NCBI GenBank assembly: GCA_026874595.1
Contig: CM049322.1
Location: 24,961,400-25,025,399, forward strand
Direction: 5' to 3'
Length of the DNA: 64,000 bases
From: Sipunculus nudus
Lineage: Eukaryota; Annelida; Sipuncula; Golfingiida; Sipunculidae
Shown: one piece after another, positions 11,135 through 22,681 of the stretch
Numbering within the stretch: the first letter of the stretch is position 1
Layout: every line of letters begins with the position of its first letter
Notes under the pieces: generated by a model
What the model was told of the DNA's origin: nothing
The model's database searches: none
The model's input: only the letters and a program-made list of their open reading frames with translations
Made by a program: the position numbers and the translations under genes

Positions 11135-11497
11135 ATTTGCATTCAGTAGATGGCGCTGTACTGTTTCTTCAGGTGATGCGTTTGTTATGGCCTTCTATGT
11201 GTTGTTTCAGGTCGGGCATACAATTTTAGCTAATTTTGACTGTGTTACGGTTAAAAATTTTGTAGAGAACGTGTTTTAAGGGAATGCTTTGTCCAGGATT
11301 CATAAGAAGGATTGTCCTATATTATTTGCGACATTTTTGCTGAAGGGTGGGTTGTACCAGATTATGTTTCTTTGTCATTTTCTCTTTTGTTGAGTTGTTT
11401 GATTTGCATTTTCTTTGAATTGTAGTTAAAATTTAAATCCACTTCTCCTGATAGACTCTTGGTATAAAACTTCACTGCTTTGGTGAAGTTTTCCTCG

Positions 11498-12431
11498 TCA
11501 CACAAAAATTCGCAGTCTGTTTTTTATGGATGCTGGTATGTTCTTGATTATTCTTGGTAGGTGATTGGATTTGTGGTTCACGTATGTTGGTGTGTTATTG
11601 GGTTTGTTGTATGGAGCGTATTTTCCTGTAGTGAGGTTAAATGTGACGTCCAGGAAATCTACAACTTTCTTGTTTGCTTCAATTTTCATTTTTAGTCCAT
11701 GCCTTTTGAATAAAGCGTTTAAGTCTTTTTTTGATATTTTATATCCGGCGGGGGTCGCGTTTATGATCCCAAGCCCGTCGTCCCGATAAAGTCCGAAGTT
11801 GTTGCCATGTTTACTGGTGATCTCGTGGAGCAGGAAAAGACCGACTAGTTCGCAGGTTTCCGTCACGTTGCATAACGCTGGTGTGGCCCTTTTCACCCAT
11901 GGCTGTCCAGAGTGGTACAGGTAGCCTTTTTTTGAGTGTGTAATAATGTTTTGTTCCTCGGGGGCTCTTGACATATATTGTGGCAAATTCTAATGCAGAG
12001 GTCAGAAGTTTGACGGAAATTTATGGGTAGAAGTCGAGCACATCGAATGTGATGAATGAGTGTTTGTCTTTCTGCCTTATGCTGTTAAACCATGATATAA
12101 CCGCTGTTGTGTTTTTCCACTGGTTCAGTCCTGTATGTTCCCTGATGTCTCTATTGATTCGTTCCAACAAATGTTTGCTAATTTTTTCAAGTTCAGATTT
12201 AGTTGGATTGATAAGGCGGCATGTTGGGTTGTTGTCGAAATTTGGTTTATGATCTTTCAGTGTTATAAATGCATCACTCTTCGCTGTGGTGCTAGTTCTG
12301 TCGTCCAGTCCCAGTTTTTCATAAATATGTTTTGCTTCTAACTCGATGTTGTGGATGGCTTCCTGCTTCGTCTTCTTGTATGATTTTGTTAAGCACTTTT
12401 CCAGTAGTTCCGTGTATGAAGTTTCTACCAA
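11498..12431 (-). pseudogene. Penelope-like reverse transcriptase, broken
   Basis: Two open stretches on the minus strand. 12431-12021 holds the N-terminal RT blocks: AFITLKDHKPNF, CRLINPTKSELEKISKHLLE and the motif-A-like FITFDVLDFYP, whose Asp would bind catalytic metal. 11986-11498 holds the catalytic xxDD block (NFGLYRDDGLGIINATP), then KMKIEANKKVVDFLDVTFNL and the KPNNTPTYVNHKSNHLPRII block. A stop after DFYP and a frameshift near 11980 separate the halves. The N terminus is missing before about 12455. The enzyme would perform target-primed reverse transcription of the element RNA, but this copy is inactive. Confidence 0.85.
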
Positions 12432-12701
12432 ATTGATGTAGCTTGATGTACATTTGATGTAGCGACCATGAAATCTTTTTTAAATATAGTTTTACCTCGC
12501 CATGACACTTTACTACTTCAAGATGGCTTGAGGGAGTCTCCCTATCACTGTAATCATCACCCGACTCCGAGCTCAGGTCGAATTAGTCTCCACTCATCTT
12601 TAGTTCTAACACCACTTGGTCGGACGCTGGTTTCCACCAATCCACAGGGTCTTCTCCCTCGCTCCCCTGTGGATACAGTCTCATTTGATCCACATGGGCC
12701 A

Positions 12702-12709
12702 CTTTCGGC
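12702..12709. repeat. hAT target-site duplication, left copy
   Basis: CTTTCGGC directly before the TAGTGGTGGG end; the identical octamer follows the right end at 13619-13626. Without the insertion and one octamer the flanking gypsy codons join in frame. Confidence 0.88.
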
Positions 12710-13618
12710 TAGTGGTGGGCCGATCATCGAGTTTTATCGAAAGTCAGTCGGTTTGCTGCCACTTTCAAGCGCTCGATTATCAAAGGCAACTATCGATTAC
12801 ATCATAATAATGATTGTTTTCTTTCCAGAATGCCCTTTTGTTATAGGCAAAAATGATTCTTCCAATTTTTACCACAGTCTGTGTTCCCAAATTACTTCCA
12901 TATGTAACTGAGTATGACACGGTAGGCCTATAGATGCGTGAACGGAGGACTTATTCAACTTATTAACTGTGAACTCGCAGGGAGCTGCAGAATTAGCGGG
13001 GAGTTTTTCTAACGTAATGTACATTGCAAAATATGGGCGGGAAGGCGTTAAAATACTCCATAAATTCTCCAGGTCTACGCCAATTTTGCAAGAATATCTT
13101 AGAAATAATTCAACCGATGCCAGGTGCCGCTGTTTAGGCCGTCCTTAAAATTTCTTTGTTGGGGCTAACCCGGCCGGTCGCGTATTTGGATTTCAGCTGG
13201 AATTTCTTTTGGACCAGTCTGCAATTTTTTTTTTTTTTGGGGGGGGGGGGGGTATGATCTGCCCCAAGCGCACCTGGGCCCGTAAAATATGCCGTTATGT
13301 GCTAGAAAAACAGCCCCTTTATAGGCCGAACATTCATAGATGCTCTTAAATTCCATTATGAAAGATATTACCCGTCGTTGCCGATCGTTAAATGTGATCC
13401 TTAAAATTAGTCTGATTGTGTCTTTATACCTGGAAGGATCGTTAAACTCGTGCGCGAGAGGAGAATACCTGCCGGGGAAACGCAGGTACAGTTTCACAGA
13501 TAATTGCATATTTCTTTGATAATTGCATACATTTGTCTGAACCGATTAATAATCGATCATCAGTCGGTTTGCTCAAACCGATGATCGATTATGAAAAAGG
13601 AACCGACTCCCACCACTA
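12710..13618. mobile_element. Non-autonomous hAT-type element, 909 bp, with 8-bp target duplication
   Basis: Ends are TAGTGGTGGGC at 12710-12720 and its inverted form CCCACCACTA ending at 13618. The 8-bp CTTTCGGC flanks both sides (12702-12709 and 13619-13626). An 8-bp duplication plus TAGTG-type ends are the hallmarks of the hAT superfamily. The right subterminal region contains palindromic ATCGATCATCNGTCGGTTTG-type words. It includes a T14-G14 tract (13225-13252). No transposase frame is recognised. A second right-end copy lies at 58993-59115. Confidence 0.88.
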
Positions 13619-14074
13619 CTTTCGGCTCCGACCAAGCTGACAACTGGATCTTGTACAGCAAATCAGTCACTCACTGGACTATCAAGTAGGGGCTTACCCG
13701 GCCAGAACCGAACTTGTCGTGTCCAGCGGGCGGGTAAATCTAGTAGACCCAGTCTCCTTCGCTGAAACTTCATTCAGTGGCTTGACGATCGTACTGTCTT
13801 TCCTGTCAGTTTTCCTGCTTCTGCTAAGCGCCTCCTAGCAAAAGCAAATGCAGAATCCAGGGCATCACACAACCACTCGGTGGATACTACTGGACATTAG
13901 GATACATCTCCTTCACAGGGGGAATGTCCAGCCATGATGTCAATTGGGAGAGTGACCCCCCTGCGAAACATCATCAGGTTCGGCGTGACACTGGTCCTCT
14001 CATGTATCGTACTCCGGTAAGCTTGTGTAAGGTATGGGAGATACTCGTCCCATGCGAGTTGGAAAACATAACAA

Positions 14075-16978
14075 ATATAAGTTACTGGATAAATATAGAA
14101 TGACACCAAATCAAGATGATCTACATGCATACAAGGAAGAGAGAACAAAAGTTTAAAAATTTGTTTGAGGACAAACAGAATATTAAAGAAAAGATTGTTG
14201 TAGCAAATATTTTAAATAATAGTGATGCAACTAAATTATGGAAGCTTATAAAAATTTAAAGAGACAAAAAAAGTAAATAATATTGGTGGAAGAGTTTGGA
14301 TTGAGTATTTACTAAATAATTTCAGGCATGAAGTAAATAACGAGTTCCAGGTAATAGAAAATATAGAATGTGGGTCCTCAAATGACAAAATTAGAATCTT
14401 GATATTACTGAAGTTGTTAAACAGATGCCATCTGGCAAGTTACTAGGTCCAGATGGCATTTCTCTGGATATGATAAATATATTTTAAAATGTATCCTCCC
14501 CTCATTGAAAGATTGTTTAATATGATACTGCATTCAGGTTTTTACCCAGAAAAATGGAGTAAAGCTATAATCTATCCCTTGTATAAAAATCGCTGAAGTA
14601 ATGATCCTGGAACTTATAGAGGCATCTCCTTACTAAATGATACGGGGTAAATATTTTCTAAGATTTTAGATAATCATCTATTAGAGTATGTAAAAGAACA
14701 TGAACTATTATCAGAAGCACAAGCAGGATACCGCAAAGGATATTGTACCGTGGACAATGCTTTTGTTTTACAGGGTATAATACATAGGTATTTAATAAAA
14801 CGCAGAGGTAGGTTTTACTGTATATTTATTAGATTTTCCAAAGCATTTGACTGTGTTTAAATAATATTCTATGGTATGTGTTACTGGAAAAAGGAATAAA
14901 TGGAAAGATATTAAAGGTGCTTAAATCAATGTATACTATAATGAAGTCATGCATTCTTACAGGCGGTGGAACCACTGAATATTTTAAGTGTTCTCTTGGA
15001 AACCGGCAGGTGTATGGTTAGTCCTTTGTTATTTTCCTTATTTATAAATGAATTTTATCATCTTTTGAATACTTCAAACTGTCAGGGAATTTATATAAAT
15101 GAAAATATACCAAATTTAATGATGTTAATGTTTGCTGACGACATTGTCAATTTGTTTCAGATACAGTCGGGAGATTACAAAAACAGATTGATCACTTGAA
15201 TGTATTTTGCAAAAAGTATGGTATGAAAATAAATAAAGATAAAATTATGGTTTTCAAAAGGGGAGGCATTCTTCATAAAACAGAGAAGTGGTATTCAGGA
15301 GATAAACAGTTAAATATAGTTTCATATTATAAATATCTTTGCATTATTTTTACAAGTAAATTATCCTGGACCAAAACTCAGCAGCAACAATTGATGCAAG
15401 CTATTAAAGCAGTCTGTGTCATCCAAAGTTTTAAGCAAAGGTGTCGTCATTTAAATGTGAAATAGCTTTTCTATTTATTTGATAACATGGTGGTAACAAT
15501 ATATTATATGGTTGTGAACTGTGGGGTAACACCATAGTTGAATTAATAGAGAGGGTACAATATAAATTCTGTAAATTTGTTTTGAATGTCGGATCAAATA
15601 CTCCAAATGTAACAGTTTGAGGCGAATGTGGTCGATTTCCTTTATTTATAAAATACTCCATCCAATCTTTAAAGTATCGGGTTAAGCTTTTGTATATGGA
15701 TTATATGCGGTATCCAAAACACATATATAATATCTTATTCCAGTTTGATGACAGGGGGAAAACAACTTGGGTTACACATGTAAGATCATTGTTATTTAAA
15801 GCTAGATTTAGAGATATTTGGATGGCTCAAGATGTTGGTAATGTTGACCTCTTCATCATTAGTATTAAATTATAGATATGGCACAGCAAAAGTGGCATGA
15901 TGGCATTTCGGATTGTAGTAAGTTGTATTATTACGGGGTATTCAAGTCAATGCATACCATTGAAAAATATTTATTATGTGTCACAAATAAAGGTTATAGA
16001 ACTGCTTTAGCAAAATTTAGATGTGTAAATCATACATAGGCAGTAGAAAATGGTCGACATAAAGGTGTCCTGAGAGAAGAGAGAATATGTTTATTTTGTT
16101 TAAAAAATGGATATAATATAATTAAGGATGAAACACATTTTCTGTTGGAATGTTCTTTATATACTGATCTGCGGAACAAATATATACCAGAGAAATTCCC
16201 TGAACCAAATGAATATACTTCAAGATGATACTGAATTTTGATTACCTATTCCAGATAACAAATTTAGCAGCTTACATGTTTTACAGTTTTAAAAGGAGAT
16301 CTACAGTAATTGAAAACTAGACACTGTCATTTTTCTAGAAATATTAAATCTGTAAATATTTTCAATTTACAAAAATGATCACATTACCCTGATTCAATCC
16401 GTTCACTAATAATCAGTAGAAAGTTTATATAAATATATATTCGGTTTGTATATGTATATTGCTTGACTATATGTTAATATATGAAGGTTAATATAGGAAA
16501 GTATAGTCATATTTGAATAAAAAAAAATTAGACATATTAGAAATATAATGTCTTACACGTACATGTATATATTTTAGATGTGCAAGTGCTTGATTTGGTA
16601 TTGGAAATTATATTATAACAGCATGTAAAATTAAAGTTAAGGATGTCTATTGATTATAGATTATTATTTTTTTATCTATTACTATTATTATTACTATTAC
16701 TATTATTCTTAAGTATTTGCAAATTGGTTATTTCATCACTTCTCGTTCCATATACGTAGTTTTAAGATACAATGTTACTAGGTTTTAAGTTCATTTATTT
16801 ATTATTAATATTCTTTGTTTGTTTGTTGTTTGTTGTTTGTTTGTTTGTATAGATTTAATTTGATCATAATTTTGATCTTTCCATGTTTGCTTGTATAATA
16901 AGACTTGTAAATGTTGATTGTATTGTAGAGACTATGGGCCTGTGGCCTTTATTTTCCAGAATAAACTTTCTTCTTCTT
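14075..16978 (+). pseudogene. LINE (non-LTR retrotransposon) ORF2, long but multiply disrupted
   Basis: Plus-strand RT blocks appear in order across changing frames: QMPSGKLLGPDGISLDM (about 14425-14475), NDPGTYRGISLL (about 14600), EAQAGYRKGYCTVDNAFVLQ (about 14715-14775), SKAFDCV (about 14835), MLMFADDIV (about 15127, the catalytic xADD), then KINKDKIMVFKRGG and NIVSYYKYLCIIFTSKLSWT (about 15220-15375). A C-terminal ERICLFCLKNGYN and THFLLECSLYTDLRNKYIPE block lies at 16080-16190. Numerous stops and frameshifts kill it. The element ends with AATAAA (near 16960) and a (CTT)n tail. It lies between same-strand gypsy RNase H and integrase remnants, so it probably inserted into the gypsy copy. 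Confidence 0.85.
16802..16847. repeat. (TTTG)n-type low-complexity tract
   Basis: Imperfect TTTG/TTGT repeats in the 3' untranslated part of the LINE. Confidence 0.8.
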
Positions 16979-16979
16979 C

Positions 16980-17276
16980 TTCTTCATTGTCCGTCCTTAT
17001 CAGAAATGGCCGTCCCCACAAGTACAACCGAAATTGCTTGACGGATTTCACCACTGCCAGCAACTCCCGTTTTGTGGTGCAGTATTTCCTCTGGGCCGAG
17101 CTAAGTCTTTTGCTCGCGGAAGCCACAACTCGCTCTTGTCCATGATCTTCAATCTGTAAGAAGCGTAGCCCTGATACCCTATTGTGACAAACTCCCAATG
17201 CTGACCCCACTGGCACCAGTGCTAGGATCAGTAGACCTTCAGGGCGAGTTTATGCCAACACAGGTGTGGTAGTCAG
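16980..17276 (-). pseudogene. Ty3/gypsy RNase H remnant
   Basis: Minus-strand frame with QIEDHGQERVVASASKRLSS, AQRKYCTTKRELLAVVKSVK and QFRLYLWGRPFLIRTDN, the characteristic RNase H region of gypsy-type pol (the TKRELLA Glu and terminal RTDN Asp are catalytic-type residues). Upstream, LTTTPVLA and PEGLLIL match the usual RT-RNase H connection, but the first catalytic Asp region is degenerate. The frame runs into the (CTT)n tail of the LINE at about 16978. Orientation and order agree with the integrase remnant at 12480-14065, so both probably derive from one copy, although the intervening N-terminal integrase is missing. Confidence 0.85.
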
Positions 17277-17307
17277 CTTTTGTTTCAACTTAAACATGGT
17301 GTCTTTC

Positions 17308-17480
17308 TATCTGAAACCTGTGTAATAAAACCACCTATCTGAAACCCTAGTAATAAAACCGCCTATCTGAAACCTGGGTTATAAAACCACCTATCTGTAA
17401 CCTGGGTAATAAAACTACCTATCTGAAACTTGTGTAACAAACCACTTATCTGAAAATATGTAATAAAACCACCCATCAGA
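17308..17480 (+). repeat. ~32-bp tandem repeat, about 6 copies
   Basis: Units read ACCTATCTGAAACCTGTGTA then ATAAAACC, with substitutions and small indels. Confidence 0.9.
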
Positions 17481-17529
17481 ATGGCCAAACGTGGTCTTAA
17501 TTCACGGATGGTCATTAATAAACAGAGCA

Positions 17530-18790
17530 TGCAGGTTTAACTAAGGTGAATGCTTTCGGTTCACTCAATTAATGGTAGTCTTATAGTAGATACACGGTCT
17601 TATTGGACTGTTAGTATTCCAGACAGGTTCCACTCTCAAGATATTGGTGTTAGATGGAACTTTACAAATTCTGAAATGTTCAAGGTGACGAAAGGAGTGA
17701 GGTAATACTTTCACCTGTGTTGTTCAATATTAGTTTCCACGACTTAAGTGTTGATCTTAACAACAGAGCGATTGGTTACTGTACAAGTAATATTAAATAA
17801 AAACAGTTATAACGTACGCTGATAATGTTGTCCTGTTCTCTCCCTCTGCGAAGGGACTTCATGTCTTGGTATACGGCACCTTATAATGTTGCCTTGTAAA
17901 AAAACAGTATGTATAAGCATGTTCAATCGAAGTAAAGCACATAGGGAGGGAGTATATTTGACGTACCGGTATTAAGTTAGGTCAAGAGAAACCATCTTCT
18001 GTCAAACAGATCACCTGTGTACGGTACTACCTACCTGTGTACGGTACTACCTACCTGTGTACGGTACTACCTACCTGTGTACGGTACTACCTACCTGTGT
18101 ACGGTACTACCTACCTGTGTACGGTACTACCTGCCTGTGTACGGTACTACCTGCCTGTGTACGGTACTACCTGCCTGTGTACGGTACTACCTGCCTGTGT
18201 ACGGTACTACCTGCCTGTGTACGGTACTACCTGCCTGTGTACGGTACTACCTGCCTGTGTACGGTACTACCTGCCTGTGTACGGTACTACCTGCCTGTGT
18301 ACGGTACTACCTACCTGTGTACGGTACTACCTGCCTGTGTACGGTACTACCTGCCTGTGTACGGTACTACCTGCCTGTGTACGGTACTACCTGCCTGTGT
18401 ACGGTACTACCTACCTGTGTACGGTACTACCTGCCTGTGTACGGTACTACCTGCCTGTGTACGGTACTACCTACCTGTGTACGGTACTACCTACCTGTGT
18501 ACGGTACTACCTACCTGTGTACGGTACTACCTGTGTCATGTAATAAATCTGATGACTTGTCCAATTTAAGACGTATAGGGGGCTAAACAAATACGCTCAT
18601 TGTACTGTAAAGGCAATATATTAATCATTAAATCCTCTCATTTTCCTGAAAATATTAGGGTATTTATTTCAAATACACTGTACAAAAATATAATGTCTGC
18701 TCATGTGGTAACGCTATATGCAGATTACAAGCTAAGAGTAGCATGTAATAACGTTTTAAGGATGTCAATGTTTAGCCTGTATTAGTGGTG
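17530..18790 (+). pseudogene. Second LINE RT fragment, split by a 20-bp minisatellite
   Basis: Plus strand. Blocks resemble non-LTR reverse transcriptase: DIGVRWNFTNSEMFKVTKGV (about 17640-17700), SPVLFNISFHDLSVDLNNRA (about 17715-17770) and YADNVVLFSPSAKGL (about 17815-17860), where the catalytic YADD has become YADN. Downstream of the minisatellite, YYLCHVINKSDD and YCKGNILIIKSSHFPENIRV, then LRVACNNVLRMSMFSL (18600-18785), match the segment that normally follows the YLGH motif. Frame breaks separate the parts. It is a different LINE copy from that at 14075-16978. Confidence 0.75.
18012..18536 (+). repeat. 20-bp minisatellite, 25 full copies, nearly perfect
   Basis: Unit ACGGTACTACCTACCTGTGT repeated from 18021 with no length change. 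The only variation is one position, CTACC versus CTGCC. Units 1-5, 15, 20 and 23-25 have A; the others have G. The array interrupts the LINE fragment at its YLG motif: the last partial unit reads directly into the conserved codons. A 20-bp period gives a 20-residue translated period in all three plus frames. Near-identity indicates very recent expansion or continuing homogenisation. Confidence 0.97.
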
Positions 18791-19968
18791 TGATCATGTG
18801 AAACGTTTAACCAGGAGATGCCCTGTTGAGAAAAACACGATATTCGTTGACGACATAATAATGTAAAACATGTATATAATTTAGGTTTATTAGGATAAAT
18901 CAAACCTGTAAAAAATTCATCTGTCATTCACATTCACATGAATGCATATATGCATAGACTAGTTGCATGTTAGTAGATCCGGTGAACTGTTTTAACATTT
19001 TTTTTACTGAATACTTTGTTTCTTGACTAATGCACTGTTATTTACTCTACTAGCGTCATAATAGTTATCATTATATGGACCAATGTACGTGACTGAAATG
19101 ATTTGAAGAAACTAAAAACTGTACGTTAGTCCTGGGCGATAACAACCGAAGATATATAAGCCATATGGTATTTCAGTACTACATGAAATACAAAAAAAAA
19201 ATGTTCAGCATGTGCAGATTTTTTTGGAAAAAAGTTTAACCTAAATTAAAACAAAAAAACGGATAAATATTTGTCCTGACGCCATAACTTGTATGCCCCT
19301 ACACTTGTTTATAGTTCACATATGCACAATAGGTGGCAGCACTATACGGATAAGCTTTAAAAAAGTCAATGCACCACATGGAAGCCCAGTAATATATAAC
19401 TGCATAAAACATTTCCTATTCACAACAACACTACAGCAGAAACTAAAATAAACACTTTATAGCGTCCATATATATTCTTCGATTTCACAATGTACTCAGA
19501 CGATTAGATGGATTGCTGTGAACTTTTCTGCATGAGCTTGAGATTTACTTACTATGAGATCAGAAAAACACACTTTCACATTAATGTTCTTACAAGTACG
19601 TTTCAATGACCCATTTGTGATATATTTATTTACGGTATAATCGTGGGTGTAAGCTAGGCCATCTGTATAATTTATAAGTATCAGCTCAGCAATGAGCATT
19701 GCAACGGCTTGCATATATAATTTACACCAACTATTTTATCTATTTTATTTTATCTATTTTTTATTAAATGTTTTATCTTTTAAAGGGTGTTATCAAGTTA
19801 CTAAACGATTAAGCTCTCTATATTATACAGTTTCTGACAGAATAATATGTAAATGGAAGTGCTTATTTCCACTCCCCCTAAGAGTTACAAATCCCCATGA
19901 TAGATGGAACAGATAAGCGTTTGTTAGAATAGATATTCATTTACAGCAGCTCTATAGGATAACATTGA

Positions 19969-20009
<41 letters not shown>

Positions 20010-20413
20010 AAAGAATGTTACTAGATTTACCTTTGAGATACATATATCATCTAATCAGTATACTCACAAAGGTCTTAAAGCATCCTATGTACATTTATAG
20101 TTTTAAATTTTTTTAAATCAAAGTTCTAGTAATTTTTGCCTATTTTGTCATCATAGTAACATCATTGAAAAATGTTCAAGATGAAATCATCGGTATGGTA
20201 AATTACTCATTTACTGAAACAACCTACAAGGGTATAGGCGCGAGTCCAGTTAAACTGTCTGCATGGACTTTATACCTGGTATTCTGAGCCAAGGATTGAT
20301 AGCACCAGTCTGAGCACATGGACACAAAACCAGAGCTCACTAATGAGGTTCCAACCATCTACTGATAAGGATTCTCGGCCAGTTATCAAATTATATTGAA
20401 ATCTTCCTCAACC
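18791..20413. other. Unassigned AT-rich stretch
   Basis: No gene recognised. Contains a pure (AT)n tract of about 30 bp near 19973-20001 and scattered short open frames without recognisable content. Confidence 0.45.
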
Positions 20414-20501
20414 TTCATCAGTGGCGTATCCAGGATTTGTAAATAGAGGGGGCGCAGTCTTAAAGTCAGGAAAGGGGGCTGTTATGCGTCTTTTAGACAT
20501 G

Positions 20502-20538
<37 letters not shown>

Positions 20539-20733
20539 GTATATCAGTGAAATTTTCAAAATTAGAATTTTTAGATGAAAAATATACTGTCAGTTTTGTC
20601 TTTATTTCAGGATCATAAAAATGCTTAAACTGATTTGATATGACTGTTAATAGCAAAGTTATGGACATTTATTGGTTATTAAATCCAAGCTAATTGGGAC
20701 CCATCTTTCCAGGAAAACCTGTGACCAGCAGGG

Positions 20734-20816
20734 TGCTGGCTCCACTAATTAGGGGGCGTGGCCCTCCACTGCAGCTGGCTGTCAAACACTAATTAGGGGG
20801 TGTGGCCCTACCCAAG
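20734..20816 (+). repeat. Short direct duplication CTAATTAGGGGGYGTGGCCC
   Basis: The motif CTAATTAGGGGGCGTGGCCC near 20735 recurs as CTAATTAGGGGGTGTGGCCC near 20790, inside the 3.6-kb element. Confidence 0.8.
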
Positions 20817-21153
20817 CCCAAACTGAGAAATAAAACAAATTCAACACACAAAACATTTATTTACATGCAATATTAAACTACAACTACTGATTGTAGTATA
20901 TTTGTGTATGTGACTTCAAACTGACTTTAAGAAATAAAATATGGGAAATATATCACAATTATTAAACCTCTGACATTAATAAATGCAGTTAAAATTAATC
21001 TTTACCTGGATCCCCCAATTTGGTAAAATATCACAATTGTTACTTGTATCACAAAATAAACAGTTCATAAATTATGTTAAAATTGAATTTATAATTAAAA
21101 TATATCAATGTAGTAAAGAATATGACATGTTTTGATATATCACAATATCTGTA

Positions 21154-21285
21154 TCACATTTTTTTAAACTCAGTATAATGACTGTACACTGTACATAACA
21201 TGTCATATGCATCCTTGTTTGTGAGGTCTCCAGGTTTGCATGACTTCAGATAGTCTAAGAATTCTGGCTTTGTCTTTTTATCCAT
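21154..21285 (-). CDS. Candidate terminal exon, 43 codons, unknown gene
   Basis: After a good acceptor (TTTTTTCAG|ATGG) the minus strand reads MDKKTKPEFLDYLKSC, then KPGDLTNKDAYDMLCTVYSH and YTEFKKM to a stop. Composition is protein-like and unlike the surrounding AT-rich DNA. It starts with its own ATG, so it may be the first coding exon after a non-coding exon, or a terminal exon in this frame. No family recognised. Its location within the 3.6-kb element suggests a transposon gene, but that is inference. Confidence 0.3.
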   Translation of the reverse strand: MDKKTKPEFLDYLKSCKPGDLTNKDAYDMLCTVYSHYTEFKKM

Positions 21286-21481
21286 CTGAAAAAAACAGCA
21301 ATAAATATTGTAAAAATTAAGGATAAATTCCAGTTATATCAATATGAAATGTAACACTGAAAATAATTTGGTATTCATATTTTATATTATATATATATAG
21401 GTAAGTACAAGTTTTTTATATATGTAAAATAATAAATTATATAGGCCAAATTTTATTTATATATATAAATATTAAATGTAC

Positions 21482-21521
<40 letters not shown>

Positions 21522-22051
21522 ATAATTATAAGAAATAGGTACAGAAAATTGAAAATCATATGAAAAATATAATTTAAATAAATTCTTACATGCAAAAAAA
21601 CAAATATTATTAAGAATAAAAACGCGAAAAATTTATTTATTTTGTAGCCATATTCAGTGGCTTAAATCGTCCTTTTGGCACATGCATAAGGTAATATATC
21701 CACATTATATAAATTTATGAACTCTGTACAATATTATTTTATTAACTACATGGTCGGATGGCATTATTTTGGACCAGAACGAAATGGATTTAAATTTGGA
21801 TGCGCGATCAGACTGAAGCGGGGATATGCTGATGGCCGCCGGTACGGCAGCTTCGGGACTAGTCGGGAGTGATCGGACGGGTTCGCCAGGTCAGGTCCAG
21901 GTCAGACCGGGCTAGGCGGCGACAATAATTTTTCAAAGGCTTGAATCTAATGTTCTAATTGGAGTTTTGACATGCGGTTTTTTGCATTACATTAATATTA
22001 TATTAACATACCCTGCGCCATAGACCAAAAGAGCTTCGCTCGATTACTTAC

Positions 22052-22113
22052 CAGTTCAATTTGCCGTCAAATTCGGACCTCAACTTCGCAGGGGCATATC
22101 TCGCATCCACCAT
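22052..22113 (-). CDS. Candidate 5' coding exon, 20 codons, unknown gene
   Basis: On the minus strand an ATG in favourable context (AAACATGG) opens MVDARYAPAKLRSEFDGKLN plus two bases and ends at a perfect donor, CTG|GTAAGT (intron from 22051 downward). A CCAAT box lies upstream on the same strand. I do not recognise the protein. Joined directly to the candidate exon at 21154-21285 it would create a TGA, so an intervening exon or another acceptor is required. It lies inside the 3.6-kb element and could belong to its own gene. Prediction from splice signals only. Confidence 0.3.
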
Positions 22114-22325
22114 GTTTGTTTACCATTCAAAGACCCGGATTAGACGATCTTGATGGTCATTGGTCGAAACAATCACGTGTTACGGGAATCCCGCGATTAG
22201 CATAAGGTTTATGAATGATCGAAAATACGTGCTTGGTCAGGCCAGCCAGGCAGCCCTGGTCACAGGTTTCGCCCACAGCCCGGGTCCAGCACGCACGCAG
22301 CGCCTCTGGCGGCTTATGATATACC

Positions 22326-22367
<42 letters not shown>

Positions 22368-22681
22368 TATAATTCTTATTAATATTTAAATGATTAATAA
22401 TTAAATATATTAATAAATCTTTTATTTTAATTATATTGATATTCCACAAAGCCCTATGAGTAGGAAGCAAGCATTTTTAAACTTGTTTGAACACACTGCA
22501 TGGCTGTTAAATTGTCTCCAACTAAACATTTCAAATATTGTTAATTGGTGCATAATTATTATGATTATTATATGTAATTTTGTAAGGTATCTAGTTCAAG
22601 CAGAAATGATCTGCGGGTATGCAGTCTTTCCTCCGCGGTCACACAGCGCTCTATGTTTTTCAGCAGAGCATGATATGATAG

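Larger units (their letters stand above)
10571..12460 (-). mobile_element. Penelope-like retroelement, 5'-truncated and decayed
   Basis: Read on the minus strand, the order is reverse transcriptase (12431 to 11498), linker with a CxxxxxC-type motif and GIY-YIG endonuclease (11134 to 10705), then a non-coding 3' part with a hammerhead-like motif (10626 to 10571). RT followed by a C-terminal GIY-YIG domain is diagnostic of canonical Penelope-like elements. Several in-frame stops and frameshifts (for example after the motif-A block near 12020 and in the linker near 11230) show it is not functional. The 5' end stops near 12460, where gypsy-derived sequence begins. Confidence 0.85.
12480..14065 (-). 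pseudogene. Ty3/gypsy integrase C-terminal region, interrupted by a hAT element
   Basis: Minus strand. About 14060-13910 encodes the last part of an integrase core: WDEYLPYLTQAYRSTIHERT, SVTPNLMMFRRGVTLPID. 13900-13627 continues with CDALDSAFAFARRRLAEA-type sequence, with frame errors. The GPY/F-like block LYKIQLSAWSEPKVAHVDQM straddles the hAT insertion (12710-13618), which splits the SEPKV codons. After it, 12700-12500 gives an acidic tail (SESGDDYSDRETP) ending in a stop. Stops and frameshifts make it a dead retrotransposon. The matching RNase H lies at 16980-17276 in the same orientation. Confidence 0.8.

Noticed and set aside
11145-11160. CTCF-like CAGTAGATGGCGCT
   Set aside because: One mismatch to the core, and it lies within the decayed coding region of the Penelope-like element.
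18012-18536. CRISPR-like array
   Set aside because: Units are contiguous 20-mers with no unique spacers, inside a eukaryotic LINE. It is a minisatellite.
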